The notes: generated by a model from the sequence alone, not told the origin. A stretch of 64,000 bases of DNA from Arthrobacter cupressi (GCF_900099975.1 NZ_FNEI01000003.1:280338-344337); one strand, 5' to 3'; counted from the stretch's first letter, positions 1-11,356 are shown. A program made the numbers and translations.

Positions 1-1
1 G

Positions 2-1021
2 TACCACTTGTGGCGGCGCCGGCATGACGGCATCGACACCGTCGGCGCGGACGGCCGCCTCATCCCCGGCGAAGCCGCGATCCCCGGCCGCGACAAGGCC
101 GACTACACGGTCTGGATGCGATCGCTGCGGATCGGCGCCGTCGTTGCGATGATCTCCTTCGCCGGCACCGCGCTGACCGGTGACCTGCAGGGCAAGCTCA
201 TGTTCGAGCAGCAGCCCATGAAGATGGCCGCCGCGGAAGCCGCCTGCCATGACGGCACGGGCTTCTCGGTGCTGAGCGTGGGCAACCTGGGCGGCAAGAA
301 CTGCGACGACATCGTGGCCGTGATCGAGGTCCCCGGCATCCTGTCCTACCTGGCCAAGGGCGACTTCACCACCGAGGTCAAGGGCGTGAACAGCCTCCTG
401 CCCGAATACCAGGAAAAGTACGGCACCCATCTGCCGGACAACCCGCTCTACGGCGACCGTGCCGGAACCGAAATCCAGTACGTCCCGGTCATGGAAGTGA
501 CCTACTGGGGTTTCCGCATGATGATCGGCTTCGGCGGACTCGCCGCCTTCGCCGCCCTGCTGGCCCTGTGGGTCACGCGCAAGGGCACGGTGCCGCAGTC
601 GCGCTGGCTGATGCGACTGGCGGTCTTCGGCATCCTGGCACCGTTCGGCGCGAACTCCGCCGGCTGGATCTTCACCGAAATGGGCCGCCAGCCCTTTGTC
701 GTGGCGCCGAACCCGGACATGAACGGGATCGACCAGGTGTTCATGTTCACCGCCGCCGCCGTGTCCCCGGGCGTCTCCGCCGGGGAGCTGCTCACCTCCC
801 TGGTTGTCCTGACCGCCATCTACGCCGTGCTGCTGGTGGTCGAGGTCCGGCTGCTGGTCAAATACGTCCGCGGCGGCGTAGTCTCCGCCATGCCCGAACT
901 CGCGCACGCCGCCACGCGTGAGGGCGCGAAGGCCCGCGCGGACAAGCACACGAAGGACAAGGACGACGGCGGGACCCCGCCGTCCGCGGGCGGCGATGAC
1001 GTGCTGGCCTTCGCCTACTAG
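2..1021 (+). CDS. cydA: Cytochrome bd ubiquinol oxidase subunit I, C-terminal part (cut by window edge)
   Basis: The reading frame is open to the left edge, so this is the last 339 residues of CydA, the membrane subunit that carries the hemes and oxidises quinol while reducing oxygen to water. The frame has the end of the periplasmic Q-loop region, a membrane segment beginning YWGFRMMIGFG (which includes a conserved Met of the kind that ligates heme b558), and the family motif GRQPF just after GWIFTEM (GRQPW in most relatives, so F replaces W here). The tail after the last membrane segment is Lys/Asp/Gly-rich and hydrophilic. cydB follows 22 nt after the stop and cydDC after that, so this is the standard cyd operon used for respiration at low oxygen. 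The missing N-terminus and promoter lie outside the window. Confidence 0.96.
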   Translation, partial: YHLWRRRHDGIDTVGADGRLIPGEAAIPGRDKADYTVWMRSLRIGAVVAMISFAGTALTGDLQGKLMFEQQPMKMAAAEAACHDGTGFSVLSVGNLGGKNCDDIVAVIEVPGILSYLAKGDFTTEVKGVNSLLPEYQEKYGTHLPDNPLYGDRAGTEIQYVPVMEVTYWGFRMMIGFGGLAAFAALLALWVTRKGTVPQSRWLMRLAVFGILAPFGANSAGWIFTEMGRQPFVVAPNPDMNGIDQVFMFTAAAVSPGVSAGELLTSLVVLTAIYAVLLVVEVRLLVKYVRGGVVSAMPELAHAATREGAKARADKHTKDKDDGGTPPSAGGDDVLAFAY

Positions 1022-1043
1022 GAACTGCAGAGGACTTACGGAC

Positions 1044-2129
<1,086 letters not shown>

Positions 2130-2132
2130 CGG

Positions 2133-5100
2133 ATGAAGCCCGCACTGCCCTCCGGCCCGGCCACCCGCTCCGCCCTCTACCTGCTGGGCCTGCTCGCGGC
2201 CCTTAAGGCCCTGTCCCTGGTGCTGCTCGCGCAGGCCATCGCCGCGATGCTGGCGGGGCTGGCCGGGACTGGCGGCGGGGACTGGCGGGAACAGCTCGCC
2301 TGGGGTGCGGCCGGCGCGGTGCTGCGTGCCGTGACCGCCTGGGGGCAGGGCGTTGCCGCCCGCCGCGCCGCCCTGGGTGTGAAGGAGGAACTGCGGGTCC
2401 GGCTCATGAAGCACGCACTGGGCGGCGGTGGTGTTGCTGCGGGGCCAAGGACCGTGAATCCGGCCGGAGCCCTCAACGACGGCGGCTTGGCCGTCCTGGC
2501 GACCCGCGGCCTGGACGCCCTGGACAACTACTACACCCAGTTCCTGCCGGCCCTGGTCAACTGTGCCGCCATCCCGCTGCTGCTCGCGGCCCGGATCCTG
2601 TTCGCGGACTGGGTCAGCGCCGTGGTGATCGTACTGACCCTGCCGCTGGTCCCGCTGTTCATGGTGCTGATCGGACGGCACACGGAAGAGCACGTTCGCG
2701 ACGCCCAGGCAACACTCCGGCGGTTGTCCGGGCACATCCTGGAGCTGGCCAAGGGCCTTCCGGTGCTGGTCGGCCTGGGCCGGGCCGCCGAGCAGCGGGC
2801 GGCGCTGGAAGATCTCTCCGCCGAATACCGCACCCGCACCATGGGGACACTGCGCACGGCCTTCCTGTCCGCACTCGCCCTGGAACTGATCGCCACGATT
2901 TCCGTGGCGGTCGTAGCCGTGTTCATCGGTGTCCGGCTGGTCGCCGGCGACATGGGACTCGAAGCCGGCCTGCTCGCACTGATCCTCGCCCCGGACTGCT
3001 ACCTGCCGCTGCGCGAACTCGGAACCGCGCACCACGCCAGCGAGGAGGGACGCGACGCCCTTGCCACGGCCGGCGCGGCCCTGGACGCCCCGGTGGGCCG
3101 GCGCATCGCTTCTGAAGGGGCAGGACCCACGGTTCCCGGGCTTGCCGTCCGTGGGCTCACGGTGCGTTACGCCGGGCGTCCGCTCGACGCCGTCGGGCCC
3201 CTCGACTTCGACGCCCCCGCCGGGCGGATCACCGCCCTTTCCGGCCCCAGCGGAGCCGGAAAAAGCACGGTCCTCGGCGTGCTGGCCGGGACCGTGCGGG
3301 ACAGCGCCCGCGGAACGGCGGTCCGGGGGAGTGCCAGCGGTCCCGACGCCGGCAAGATCGCGTGGGTGCCGCAGCATCCGGCCATGACGGCCGACACCGT
3401 GCTGGCGGAGGTCCGCCTGTACCTTGACGCCCGGGTTGACGCCCGAGATGATGCCCGGGAGGATACGCCGGACGCCGGGACGGCCCCCGGTGCGGCATCC
3501 CGGGGCGGGGACGCGGCCGCCCTGCACTGCCTGGAGCAGGTGGCGGCCGCACACCTGGCGCACAAGCACCCGGCCGAGCTGAGCCCGGGGGAACTGCGGC
3601 GCGTGGCGGTGGCGAGGGGCCTCGCCCGGGTCGAGGCGGGCGCCACCCTGCTGCTGCTGGACGAACCCACCGCCCATCTGGACTGGGCCACCGCCGATGC
3701 CGTGCACGCAGCCATCACCGGCCTGCGAGGCAAGGCAACGGTCATCCTCGTGGCCCACGACGCGGCAACCCGCGGCCTCGCCGACCACGTGGTGCCGCTG
3801 GGCCCCTCGCACGGGACGGCGGCGCAGGCCCCGCATGGGCCGCGGCTGGCCGCCGCACCCGCGGCGGACCCTGCCGGCCCGGGACCGGAAGGCTACGGGC
3901 CCGCCCCCACCGGCGCCCTGGGTCCCGCAAACGCCCTCGCCCGAATCCTCGCACCGCTGGGCTTCCGCTTCACCGGGGCGGTGCTTCTGGCCGCCCTGGC
4001 GGCGCTCTTCGCTGTGGCACTGTCCGGACTGTCCGGCTGGCTCATCATCCGTGCGAGCGAACAGCCGCCCATCCTCTACCTGCTGGGCGCGATCGTCGGC
4101 GTCCGGTTCTTTGGCATCGGCCGGGCCGTGCTGCGCTACTGCGAACGCCTCGCTGTCCACGACCTCGTCTTCGAAGCCATGACCCGCCTGCGTGGTGCGC
4201 TCTGGGCCTCGCTCAGCCAGCGCGCCCTGTCCTTGCGGCGGCTCCTGCGCGGAGGCAACGTCCTGGGAACCGTGGTGGACGACGTCGATACCCTCCGTGA
4301 CCTGATCCCGCGCGTCGTCCTGCCGCCGCTGTCGGCGATCGCCGTGGCGGCCGCGGCAATGACCGCGACGGCGATGCTGCTCCCGGCGGCACTGCCCGCC
4401 GTCGCGATCACCGCACTCGCCGCGCTGCTGATCGCCCCGCTCGCGGCCCTGCTCGCGGACCGCAACGCGGCCCGCGCCGAACAGGAGTTGCGCTCCCTGG
4501 TGCTGCACGACGTCGCGGCGGCCCTGGATGCCCGCGCCGAACTCGCCGCCAACGGGGTGGCCCGGACTGTGCTGGCTTCCCTGGCAGCCCGGGACCGCAC
4601 CGCCACCGCCGCCGCCCGCCGCGCGGCCTGGGCTGAAGGACTTGGCCAGGGGATCAGCGTACTGGCCTGCACCCTGGGCGCCCTGGCCGCAGGCATGGCA
4701 GGAGCCGGGCAGGTGCAGTCGGGAAGCACCGGCGCCGCCCTGCTCGCCGTGATCGTGCTGATGCAGCTGGCCCTGGCCGAGCCTTTCGGTGCCGTAGTCC
4801 CCGCCGTGCGCCAAGGTCCGGCGCTCGCCGCCGTGCTGCGCCGCATCGCAGCAACGGGCGCCCTGGACCCGGGCACGCACGCCGGCCCCATCCGCCTGCC
4901 TGGGCTGCCGGACAACCGTGCCGGACTGGAGCTGCGCGGACTCCAGGCGCGCTGGCCCGGCGGCGCGCCGGTGTTCAGCGGGATCGACGCCGACGCCGGA
5001 CCCGGCCGCTGGCTCGCCGTCACCGGACCCTCCGGCGCGGGAAAGTCCACCCTGCTGTCGGTGCTGCTCGGCTTCCTGCCGCCCTCGGCGGGCACTGTGC

Positions 5101-5561
5101 GGCTCGGCGGGAAGGCGGCCTGGTGCCCGCAGGAAGCCCATCTCTTCGACTCGACCATCCGCGGCAACCTGCTGCTGGCCCGCCCGGCCGGGAACAAACC
5201 GGACGAAACACAAATGCGGCAGGCCCTCGCCGACGTCGGACTCTCCGCGCTCGTGGCCGGCCTGCCGGAGGGGCTGGACAGCAGGATCGGCCCCTCCGGC
5301 TCCTTCCTGAGCGGCGGCGAACGCCAGCGCCTGGCCATGGCGCGCACCCTCCTCAGCGGCGCAGACGTGCTGCTGCTCGACGAGCCCACCGCGCACCTGG
5401 ACGCCGCAACCGCCGCCGTGATGATGGCTGAACTGCGCGCGGGGCTGAAGGACCGCACCGTGGTGCTGGTGACCCACAATCCGGCCGACATCGGTCCTGC
5501 GGACGCACGCCTTGAACTCGCCGCCGACAAGGTGCTGGTGGACCCTGCTACCGCTCAGTAG
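2133..5561 (+). CDS. cydDC: Fused CydD-CydC heterodimeric ABC exporter
   Basis: A single 1142-residue polypeptide joins the CydD half (residues about 1-570) and the CydC half (about 590-1142). In enterobacteria these are two proteins that export reduced thiols and bind heme and are required to assemble cytochrome bd. Each half has a six-segment membrane domain followed by an ATPase. Walker A is GPSGAGKST near residue 371 and again near 964. The signature is LSPGELRR near 482 in the first half but the canonical LSGGERQR near 1058 in the second; Walker B is LLLDEPTAHLD in both. The Pro in the first signature suggests one degenerate ATP site, as is common in heterodimeric exporters. The start is 3 nt after cydB. 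Fusion of the two halves is known in actinobacteria such as Streptomyces. Confidence 0.95.
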   Translation: MKPALPSGPATRSALYLLGLLAALKALSLVLLAQAIAAMLAGLAGTGGGDWREQLAWGAAGAVLRAVTAWGQGVAARRAALGVKEELRVRLMKHALGGGGVAAGPRTVNPAGALNDGGLAVLATRGLDALDNYYTQFLPALVNCAAIPLLLAARILFADWVSAVVIVLTLPLVPLFMVLIGRHTEEHVRDAQATLRRLSGHILELAKGLPVLVGLGRAAEQRAALEDLSAEYRTRTMGTLRTAFLSALALELIATISVAVVAVFIGVRLVAGDMGLEAGLLALILAPDCYLPLRELGTAHHASEEGRDALATAGAALDAPVGRRIASEGAGPTVPGLAVRGLTVRYAGRPLDAVGPLDFDAPAGRITALSGPSGAGKSTVLGVLAGTVRDSARGTAVRGSASGPDAGKIAWVPQHPAMTADTVLAEVRLYLDARVDARDDAREDTPDAGTAPGAASRGGDAAALHCLEQVAAAHLAHKHPAELSPGELRRVAVARGLARVEAGATLLLLDEPTAHLDWATADAVHAAITGLRGKATVILVAHDAATRGLADHVVPLGPSHGTAAQAPHGPRLAAAPAADPAGPGPEGYGPAPTGALGPANALARILAPLGFRFTGAVLLAALAALFAVALSGLSGWLIIRASEQPPILYLLGAIVGVRFFGIGRAVLRYCERLAVHDLVFEAMTRLRGALWASLSQRALSLRRLLRGGNVLGTVVDDVDTLRDLIPRVVLPPLSAIAVAAAAMTATAMLLPAALPAVAITALAALLIAPLAALLADRNAARAEQELRSLVLHDVAAALDARAELAANGVARTVLASLAARDRTATAAARRAAWAEGLGQGISVLACTLGALAAGMAGAGQVQSGSTGAALLAVIVLMQLALAEPFGAVVPAVRQGPALAAVLRRIAATGALDPGTHAGPIRLPGLPDNRAGLELRGLQARWPGGAPVFSGIDADAGPGRWLAVTGPSGAGKSTLLSVLLGFLPPSAGTVRLGGKAAWCPQEAHLFDSTIRGNLLLARPAGNKPDETQMRQALADVGLSALVAGLPEGLDSRIGPSGSFLSGGERQRLAMARTLLSGADVLLLDEPTAHLDAATAAVMMAELRAGLKDRTVVLVTHNPADIGPADARLELAADKVLVDPATAQ

Positions 5562-5570
5562 CCTAAGGGG

Positions 5571-6614
5571 ATGAAGTCACTCCCCGCGCCGCCGCCCGAT
5601 CCCGTTCCGCTGCCCGATGCCCACGCAACCGGCCTCCAGTGGCGTGCCGCGGATACCGCCGACGTCGGCGCCTGGGCCGCCCTCATCGCCCGCACCGCGG
5701 TAGTCGAACAGCCCGTCTGGTACGAGAAGGCCGCCGACCTCGAACAAATCCTGCAGTCGAGCAAGAACGACCCCGCAGCGGACACCGTCCTCGGCTTCGA
5801 TGACGCAGGCGTGCCCCGTGCCTACGGCCGGGTTGCCAAGAACCCCGACGGCGATAAGGCCTTCGGGTTCGCCTGCGTGGACCCGGCGTGGCAGCGCCGG
5901 GGGATCGGCACCGCGATCCTCGCCTGGCAGGAAGGGCGCACCCGGCGCCGCTTCGCGGAGGATCCGGGGCCGGAGAACACGCCGGCGGAACAGGCGCCCG
6001 TGCCGCGGCTGCGCCTGTTCATGGAGGAGAAGATGGCGCACCAATCCGGGTTGTTCGGGGCCCGCGGGTTCGAGGTGGTGCGCTGGTACAACGAGATGCA
6101 CCGTCCCCTGGAGGGCGGCCTCCCGGACGTCTCACTGGCACCGGGCCTGGAACTGCTCACCCTCGGACCCGCCCTGCACGAGGCCGCGCGGCTGGCGCAC
6201 AACGATGCCTTCCGGGACCACTGGGGCAGCGAGCCGCGGGACGAGGAAGCCTGGCGGTTCACCATGGAAGACCCGCTCCACCGGGCCGACCTCAGCACCG
6301 TGGTCCGGGACACCGCCACCGGGGAAATCGCCGGCTACCAGATCGCCACCTTCGATCCCGACGCCGCCGCGGCCCGCGGCTACAAGGAGGGCTACACCGA
6401 ATTGCTGGGCGTGCGGCGGCAGTACCGTGGCCGGGGCGTGGCGAGCAGCCTCCTGGCCGACGCGATGCACCGATTCGTGGCGGCCGGCATGGACGTGGCC
6501 TCACTGGACGTGGACTCGGAAAACCCCACCGGCGCCCTGGCCCTGTACCTGAAGATGGGCTACACGGCGGTCAACCGCAGCATGGCCTGGGACAAGGTCC
6601 TGCCCGCGGAATAG
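5571..6614 (+). CDS. Tandem-domain GNAT N-acetyltransferase, mycothiol synthase-like
   Basis: This 347-residue cytosolic protein contains two GNAT folds. The first (about residues 25-185) has the acetyl-CoA loop motif QRRGIGTAI; the second (about 190-345) has QYRGRGVASSLL followed by a C-terminal SENPTGALALYLKMGY typical of GNAT strands 6-7. The two-domain layout resembles mycothiol synthase MshD, which acetylates the cysteinyl precursor of mycothiol, but similar tandem GNATs of other function are common in actinobacteria, so the substrate is not assigned. A TAGCCT hexamer lies 6 nt before the ATG at 5571, so transcription may start at the start codon itself, independently of the cyd operon 9 nt upstream. 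Confidence 0.85.
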   Translation: MKSLPAPPPDPVPLPDAHATGLQWRAADTADVGAWAALIARTAVVEQPVWYEKAADLEQILQSSKNDPAADTVLGFDDAGVPRAYGRVAKNPDGDKAFGFACVDPAWQRRGIGTAILAWQEGRTRRRFAEDPGPENTPAEQAPVPRLRLFMEEKMAHQSGLFGARGFEVVRWYNEMHRPLEGGLPDVSLAPGLELLTLGPALHEAARLAHNDAFRDHWGSEPRDEEAWRFTMEDPLHRADLSTVVRDTATGEIAGYQIATFDPDAAAARGYKEGYTELLGVRRQYRGRGVASSLLADAMHRFVAAGMDVASLDVDSENPTGALALYLKMGYTAVNRSMAWDKVLPAE

Positions 6615-6622
6615 ACGCCCGG

Positions 6623-7732
6623 TCAGCGTCCTCCCAGCCGCCCGAGAACCTCATCGGCCCCCGCGACGATCCGCTCCACCAGGCGGCCGGCGTCGTACTC
6701 CCCGGCAGCGCCGATCAGCGGGCTGGCCTGGCCGGCCCAGAGGGACATCAACCCGGTGTTGCCCTGTTTGCCGGCTTCCGGGCGGAACTTCCCGGTCAGC
6801 CAGTTCTGCACCGGGAACGGGGCGTGGGCGGACGGGTCCGGCAGCTCCCTGATGATGCGGTTGGGGATGCCGCGGGCGAGCCTGCCGCTCAGGGCGCGGG
6901 TGAGGACGGTCCGGGCGGTGGCGGGGCCGCGGAGCACCTCGCGGTAGGCCGGGACAGCGGCGGACTGTTCGGTGGCGAGGAAAGCGGTGCCGATCTGCAC
7001 GCCATCCGCGCCGAGGCACAACGCCGCGGCGAGGCCGCGGCCGTCGGAGATACCGCCGGCGGCGATCACCGGGACGGACACGGCATCGGCCACCTGCGGA
7101 ACCAGGGCCATCGTCCCCACGAGCGACTCTTCGGCCGGCCGCAGGAAGGACACGCGGTGCCCGCCGGCCTCCATGCCGGTGGCCACCACCGCGTCCACTC
7201 CGCCGTCGGCCAGCGCCACCGCTTCCTCCACCGTGGTGGCAGTTCCGACGACGACAATGCCGTTGCGGTGCGCGGCCTCGACCACCGCGGGCGAGGGCAC
7301 CCCGAAGACGAAGCTGAGCACAGCGGGCCGGGCCTCGACGGCTGCCGCGATCTGCTCGTCGACGTCCGGCATCCAGGAGGCCGGCTGCTCCGGAAGCTCC
7401 AGGCCGAGTTCTTCGAAGTACGGGCGCAGCACCTCACGCCAGGCGTTGAACTGGTCCGCGTCCGGGTGCGGTTCGTCTTCGCCGGCAACCGGAAGCCACA
7501 GGTTCAGCCCGAAGGGTGCGGGCGTGGCCGTCTTGAGGGCCTCGGCTGTGGCCCTGATCCGGTGGGGCTCGTACCCGTACAGGCCGAAGGAGCCCAGCCC
7601 GCCGGCGTTGCTGACGGCGGCGGCGAGCTCCACCGAGGAGACGCCGCCGAACGGTCCCAGCACAATCGGCAGCCGGGTACCGAACAGCCGGGTGGCGGAG
7701 GTGTTTGTCCAGCTTCCTGACACGTTGGCCAT
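6623..7732 (-). CDS. Nitronate monooxygenase-like FMN enzyme
   Basis: This 369-residue protein belongs to the nitronate monooxygenase (2-nitropropane dioxygenase) family of FMN-dependent TIM-barrel enzymes, which oxidise alkyl nitronates. Visible family features are the N-terminal TRLPIVLGPFGGVSS, the catalytic-base region EAGGHRVSF, the FMN phosphate loop VIAAGGISDGRG and GADGVQIGTAFLAT. A longer in-frame extension upstream overlaps the DinB gene and has no family match, so the ATG at 7732 is chosen. The start lies 5 nt after the DinB stop, so the two are probably co-transcribed. The true substrate is unknown; many family members are annotated only by fold. Confidence 0.9.
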   Translation of the reverse strand: MANVSGSWTNTSATRLFGTRLPIVLGPFGGVSSVELAAAVSNAGGLGSFGLYGYEPHRIRATAEALKTATPAPFGLNLWLPVAGEDEPHPDADQFNAWREVLRPYFEELGLELPEQPASWMPDVDEQIAAAVEARPAVLSFVFGVPSPAVVEAAHRNGIVVVGTATTVEEAVALADGGVDAVVATGMEAGGHRVSFLRPAEESLVGTMALVPQVADAVSVPVIAAGGISDGRGLAAALCLGADGVQIGTAFLATEQSAAVPAYREVLRGPATARTVLTRALSGRLARGIPNRIIRELPDPSAHAPFPVQNWLTGKFRPEAGKQGNTGLMSLWAGQASPLIGAAGEYDAGRLVERIVAGADEVLGRLGGR

Positions 7733-7737
7733 GCCGC

Positions 7738-8256
7738 TCAGCCTTTCACGTCGTACAGGTGGTGGACGACGTCGTGCATGAAGTACCGCGAAAAGGTCAG
7801 CACGGTGAACGCCGAGCCGTTGCTGCGGATCCCGGTGCGGGGCCACTGCTCTTCGGTGACGCCGGCGAACGAAGCGGCCACCCGTTGGCCCTCGGCCTCG
7901 AGTTCGACGGCCACCAGGGCCGGGTCGGCCGAGGCATAGTCGCCGTCGATGGCTGCCTGGTCCTGGTCCCAGTTGGCGAAGCGGGCGTCGTCCTCGTCCA
8001 GCATGAGGTGCAGCCGCCGGTCGAAGAGGCTGAAGACGTCCCGCACATGGCAGGCGTACTCCAGCGCGGACCAGGTGCTGTCGTCCGGCCGCACGGCGAC
8101 GTCCCGGCGTTCCAGGACGACCTGCCAGCGCGGCAGCATGTCCAGCACCGCTCCGGAAACCGTTGCAGGGCTCACCGTCGCGGGCTCGAATCCGCACTCC
8201 GGGCAGGGCTTGTGCAGGACCCAGGTCCAGTCTTTGTCATCGGGAATGATCGGCAT
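7738..8256 (-). CDS. DinB-family protein
   Basis: A 172-residue cytosolic protein with the four-helix DinB/mycothiol-dependent isomerase fold. The metal-site histidines are plausible in YACHVRDVFSLFDRR (about residue 70) and YFMHDVVHHLYDV at the C-terminus. An N-terminal CPECGFEP (about residues 18-25) adds a CxxC pair that most DinB proteins lack. Family members bind a divalent metal and often use mycothiol or bacillithiol for thiol transfer or detoxification. It lies directly upstream of the nitronate monooxygenase-like gene, which suggests a shared detoxification role, but this is inference. Confidence 0.85.
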   Translation of the reverse strand: MPIIPDDKDWTWVLHKPCPECGFEPATVSPATVSGAVLDMLPRWQVVLERRDVAVRPDDSTWSALEYACHVRDVFSLFDRRLHLMLDEDDARFANWDQDQAAIDGDYASADPALVAVELEAEGQRVAASFAGVTEEQWPRTGIRSNGSAFTVLTFSRYFMHDVVHHLYDVKG

Positions 8257-8358
8257 CCGGCCAGTCTACGGCCCCTCCCGGAAGGCCGCCGGACCCCCTT
8301 CCATCCGGCCGCGCCAGGAGTAGAGTGGCCCCGGGGGTGGGCTTGGAAAGGAACTGAA

Positions 8359-8754
8359 ATGCTTAAGGATCTCAGTGTCGCGGCCGTGCTTCCCGCCAGC
8401 GACATCAACCGTGCCCGTGAGTTCTACCGCGACAAGCTCGGACTCGAACCGGACAATCCGGATGCCGGCGACAACCTCATGTACAGGTGCGGCAACGGCA
8501 CGGCCTTCCTGCTGTACCAGACCAGCAATGCCGGCACGGCGAAGAACACCCAGATGGGCTGGGTCACGGACGACCTGGACGCCGAGATGGCCGATCTGCG
8601 GTCCCGTGGCGTGGTCTTCGAGGACTACGACCTGCCCGGGCTGAAAACCGAGAACGGTGTTGCCACGATGCCTGACGGCGAGCGTGGCGGCTGGTTCCTG
8701 GATTCGGAAGGGAACATCCTCAGCCTCAACACGATGCCGGCCTCGAACACCTAA
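8359..8754 (+). CDS. VOC-family (glyoxalase/bleomycin-resistance fold) protein
   Basis: A 131-residue protein made of two beta-alpha-beta-beta-beta modules typical of the vicinal oxygen chelate superfamily. The first module has [23 protein letters not shown] and the last strand ends with [15 protein letters not shown], where the Glu is a usual metal ligand. Start is the ATG at 8359 after GGAAAGGAACTGAA, a good ribosome site. The longer frame that begins at 7705 runs antisense to other genes and is not used. Members include glyoxalases, extradiol dioxygenases and drug-binding proteins, so the substrate cannot be given. Its stop overlaps the stop of convergent parC by 4 nt. Confidence 0.88.
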   Translation: MLKDLSVAAVLPASDINRAREFYRDKLGLEPDNPDAGDNLMYRCGNGTAFLLYQTSNAGTAKNTQMGWVTDDLDAEMADLRSRGVVFEDYDLPGLKTENGVATMPDGERGGWFLDSEGNILSLNTMPASNT

Positions 8755-11288
8755 CCTTCGCTTCCGGCTGCCTCCCCCCACGCCATGGTGGCGCCGATGG
8801 CGTCCACCGGCTGGGACAGGGGGACTCCGGAGCCGTCGCGGCGGCCGTGTTCCTGGGGCAAGGCACGGGCCACGCCGGCGGCGGAGGACGCCTTGGCCGG
8901 TCCGTGGCCGGCCCAGGCGAGCAGCAGGGTGTCTTCGCCCTTGAGGAAGCGGTGGGCCCGCACGCCGCCCGTGGCGCGGCCCTTTGCCGGGTACTCGTCG
9001 AACGCTGTTACCTTCGCGGTTCCCGGTGCCGTACCCGGCAGCGCGCCGTTGTTCCCGGCAATCGTGACGACGACGGCGGCGGGGTCGTCCGCGCGGACAG
9101 TACCGAAGTGGAGCACTTCGTCGCCGGGGGCGAGTTTGATGCCGGCCATGCCGCCGGCCGTGCGGCCCTGCGGCCGTACCGCGGAGGCGGCGAAGCGCAG
9201 CAGCTGGGCCTGCCGGGTCAGGAAGACCAGCTCGGTCGTGTCCTCGGCCGCGGGCTCGGCCGCGATCACGCGGTCCTTGTCCTTGAGCGCGATAATGTCA
9301 AAGTCTTCGCGGTTCAGCGGGTAGTCCGGCTGGACCCGCTTCACCACGCCCTGGGCGGTGCCGAGGGCCAGGATGGAGTCCAGCGGAACGAAGGCCACCA
9401 GGGTTTCGCCCTTGAGCAGGGTGATGAAGTCCTTGGCCGGCACGCCGCCGGCGAGGTTCGGCAGCCCGGCCACCGGCGGCAGCAGCGGCATGTCCATGAC
9501 CTGCACGCGCAGCATCCGGCCCTGCGAGGTGACCGCGCCGATTTCCCCGCGGGCCGAGGTCTTCACCACGGAGCGGAACACGTCGTGCTTGGTGCGCGGC
9601 CCGGCCTCGGCCAGGGGCTCCTGGTTCGCGGTGCGGGCGATCTGCCCGGACGCCGTCAGGATCGCCCAGCAGGGGTCGTCCGCGATTTCCAGCGGCAGCG
9701 CGGCGGCCTTGCCCTTCGCTCCCGGGGTCGCGGCCGCAAGTGCCGCCGCGACCGTCGGGGACACCGCCTCGGATTCGAGCAGCACGGTGCGCCGCGGAGT
9801 ACCGTACTTCGCGGCGATCCCGTCGAGTTCGCCGGAGACGAGTTCGCGCAGCAGGGTGTCCGAGCCCAGGATCGCCTCGAGTTCGGCGATTTCGCGCCGC
9901 AGTTCCTCCTGCTCCTTTTCCAGTTCGATCCGCGAGTACTTGGTGAGCTGGCGCAGGCGCAATTCCAGGATGTAGTTCGCCTGGATTTCGGAGAGGTCGT
10001 AGATGGACATCAGCCGGTCGCGGGCGGCGGCGGCTTCGTCCGAGGACCGGATGATCTGGATGACCTCGTCGATGTCCACGATCGCGATGAGGAGGCCCTC
10101 CACCAGGTGCAGGCGGTCCTTCTTCTTGCCCAGCCGGTATGCGGTGCGGCGGCGCACCACGGAGAGCCGGTGGTCCACGTAGACCTGCAGCAGCGGCAGC
10201 AGGCCGAGGGTCTGCGGCTGGCCTTCCACGAGGGCAACGTTGTTGATGCCGAAGGAGTCTTCCATCGGGGTGAAGCGGTAGAGCTGCTGGAGGACGGCGT
10301 TCGGGTTGAAGCCGTTCTTAAGCTCGATGACCAGGCGCAGGCCGTGCTGCCGGTCGGTGAGGTCCACGACGTCGCTGATGCCGGTGAGCTTCTTGCCGTT
10401 GACGGCGTCCTTGATCTTCTCGATGACTTTTTCCGGACCCACCATGTACGGCAGCTCGGTCACCACCAGGCCGGTCCGGCGGGCGGTCAGCTGCTCGATC
10501 TCCACCTTGGCGCGCGTCTTGAAGGTGCCGCGGCCCGTGGCGTACGCGTCGCGGATGCCGTCCAGGCCCACGATCCGGCCACCGGTTGGCAGGTCCGGGC
10601 CGGGGACGAACTGCATGATGTCCTCAAGGGTGGCTTCCGGGTTGGCGATGAGGTGCCGGGCGGCGGCAATTACTTCGCCCAAGTTGTGCGGGGCCATGTT
10701 GGTGGCCATGCCGACGGCGATGCCCGTGGTGCCGTTCACCAGTAGGTTGGGGAACGCGGCCGGCAGGACATCCGGCTGGGTCAGCTGGTTGTCGTAGTTG
10801 GGGATGAAGTCCACCACGTCTTCATCGAGGTGGTCTGTCATGGTCAGGGCCGCTGCCGCGAGCCTGGCTTCGGTGTACCGCGGGGCCGCCGGGCCGTCGT
10901 CGAGGGAGCCGAAGTTGCCGTGCCCGTCGATCAGCGGCAGGCGCAGCGAGAAGTCCTGTGCCATGCGCACCATGGCGTCGTAGATGGCGGCGTCGCCGTG
11001 CGGGTGCAGCTTGCCCATGACCTCGCCCACCACGCGGGCGCTCTTGACGTGGCCGCGGTCCGGGCGCAGCCCCATGTCGCTCATCATGTAGAGGATGCGG
11101 CGCTGGACAGGCTTGAGGCCGTCCCGGGCATCGGGCAGCGCCCGTGAATAGATCACAGAGTAGGCGTACTCCAGGAAGGAGCCTTCCATTTCGGAAGTGA
11201 CGTCGATATCGATGATGTTTTCGGTGTAGTCGCCGCTGTCTGCAGCGGCTGCTGCTTTGGCGCGGGAAGGACTTTGGCTGCGTGCCAT
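8751..11288 (-). CDS. parC: DNA topoisomerase IV subunit A
   Basis: An 845-residue type IIA topoisomerase A subunit that cuts and rejoins DNA to decatenate chromosomes. The N-terminal breakage domain has [23 protein letters not shown] sequence, [19 protein letters not shown], and the active tyrosine in [10 protein letters not shown] (about residue 138). A coiled-coil region lies around residues 430-480 ([19 protein letters not shown]). The C-terminal beta-pinwheel lacks a canonical GyrA box (QRRGGKG), which separates it from gyrA and favours ParC. The partner subunit gene (parE) is not in the window. The start at 11288 is an ATG; the Pat-like gene is divergent with 68 nt between them. Confidence 0.93.
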   Translation of the reverse strand: MARSQSPSRAKAAAAADSGDYTENIIDIDVTSEMEGSFLEYAYSVIYSRALPDARDGLKPVQRRILYMMSDMGLRPDRGHVKSARVVGEVMGKLHPHGDAAIYDAMVRMAQDFSLRLPLIDGHGNFGSLDDGPAAPRYTEARLAAAALTMTDHLDEDVVDFIPNYDNQLTQPDVLPAAFPNLLVNGTTGIAVGMATNMAPHNLGEVIAAARHLIANPEATLEDIMQFVPGPDLPTGGRIVGLDGIRDAYATGRGTFKTRAKVEIEQLTARRTGLVVTELPYMVGPEKVIEKIKDAVNGKKLTGISDVVDLTDRQHGLRLVIELKNGFNPNAVLQQLYRFTPMEDSFGINNVALVEGQPQTLGLLPLLQVYVDHRLSVVRRRTAYRLGKKKDRLHLVEGLLIAIVDIDEVIQIIRSSDEAAAARDRLMSIYDLSEIQANYILELRLRQLTKYSRIELEKEQEELRREIAELEAILGSDTLLRELVSGELDGIAAKYGTPRRTVLLESEAVSPTVAAALAAATPGAKGKAAALPLEIADDPCWAILTASGQIARTANQEPLAEAGPRTKHDVFRSVVKTSARGEIGAVTSQGRMLRVQVMDMPLLPPVAGLPNLAGGVPAKDFITLLKGETLVAFVPLDSILALGTAQGVVKRVQPDYPLNREDFDIIALKDKDRVIAAEPAAEDTTELVFLTRQAQLLRFAASAVRPQGRTAGGMAGIKLAPGDEVLHFGTVRADDPAAVVVTIAGNNGALPGTAPGTAKVTAFDEYPAKGRATGGVRAHRFLKGEDTLLLAWAGHGPAKASSAAGVARALPQEHGRRDGSGVPLSQPVDAIGATMAWGEAAGSEG

Positions 11289-11356
11289 GGAGCGGGCGGA
11301 TCCTTAAGGTGTACTGCGGGAAGGGTGTCCTGCGGAAGATTGACTACGCTAAGCCT

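Noticed and set aside
5888..7720. Plus-strand open frame of 610 codons spanning the GNAT and nitronate monooxygenase genes
   Set aside because: It runs across two opposite-strand genes and has an Arg/Gly/Pro composition typical of a shadow frame.
8847..10745. Plus-strand open frame of 632 codons opposite parC
   Set aside because: Antisense to topoisomerase IV; no motif.
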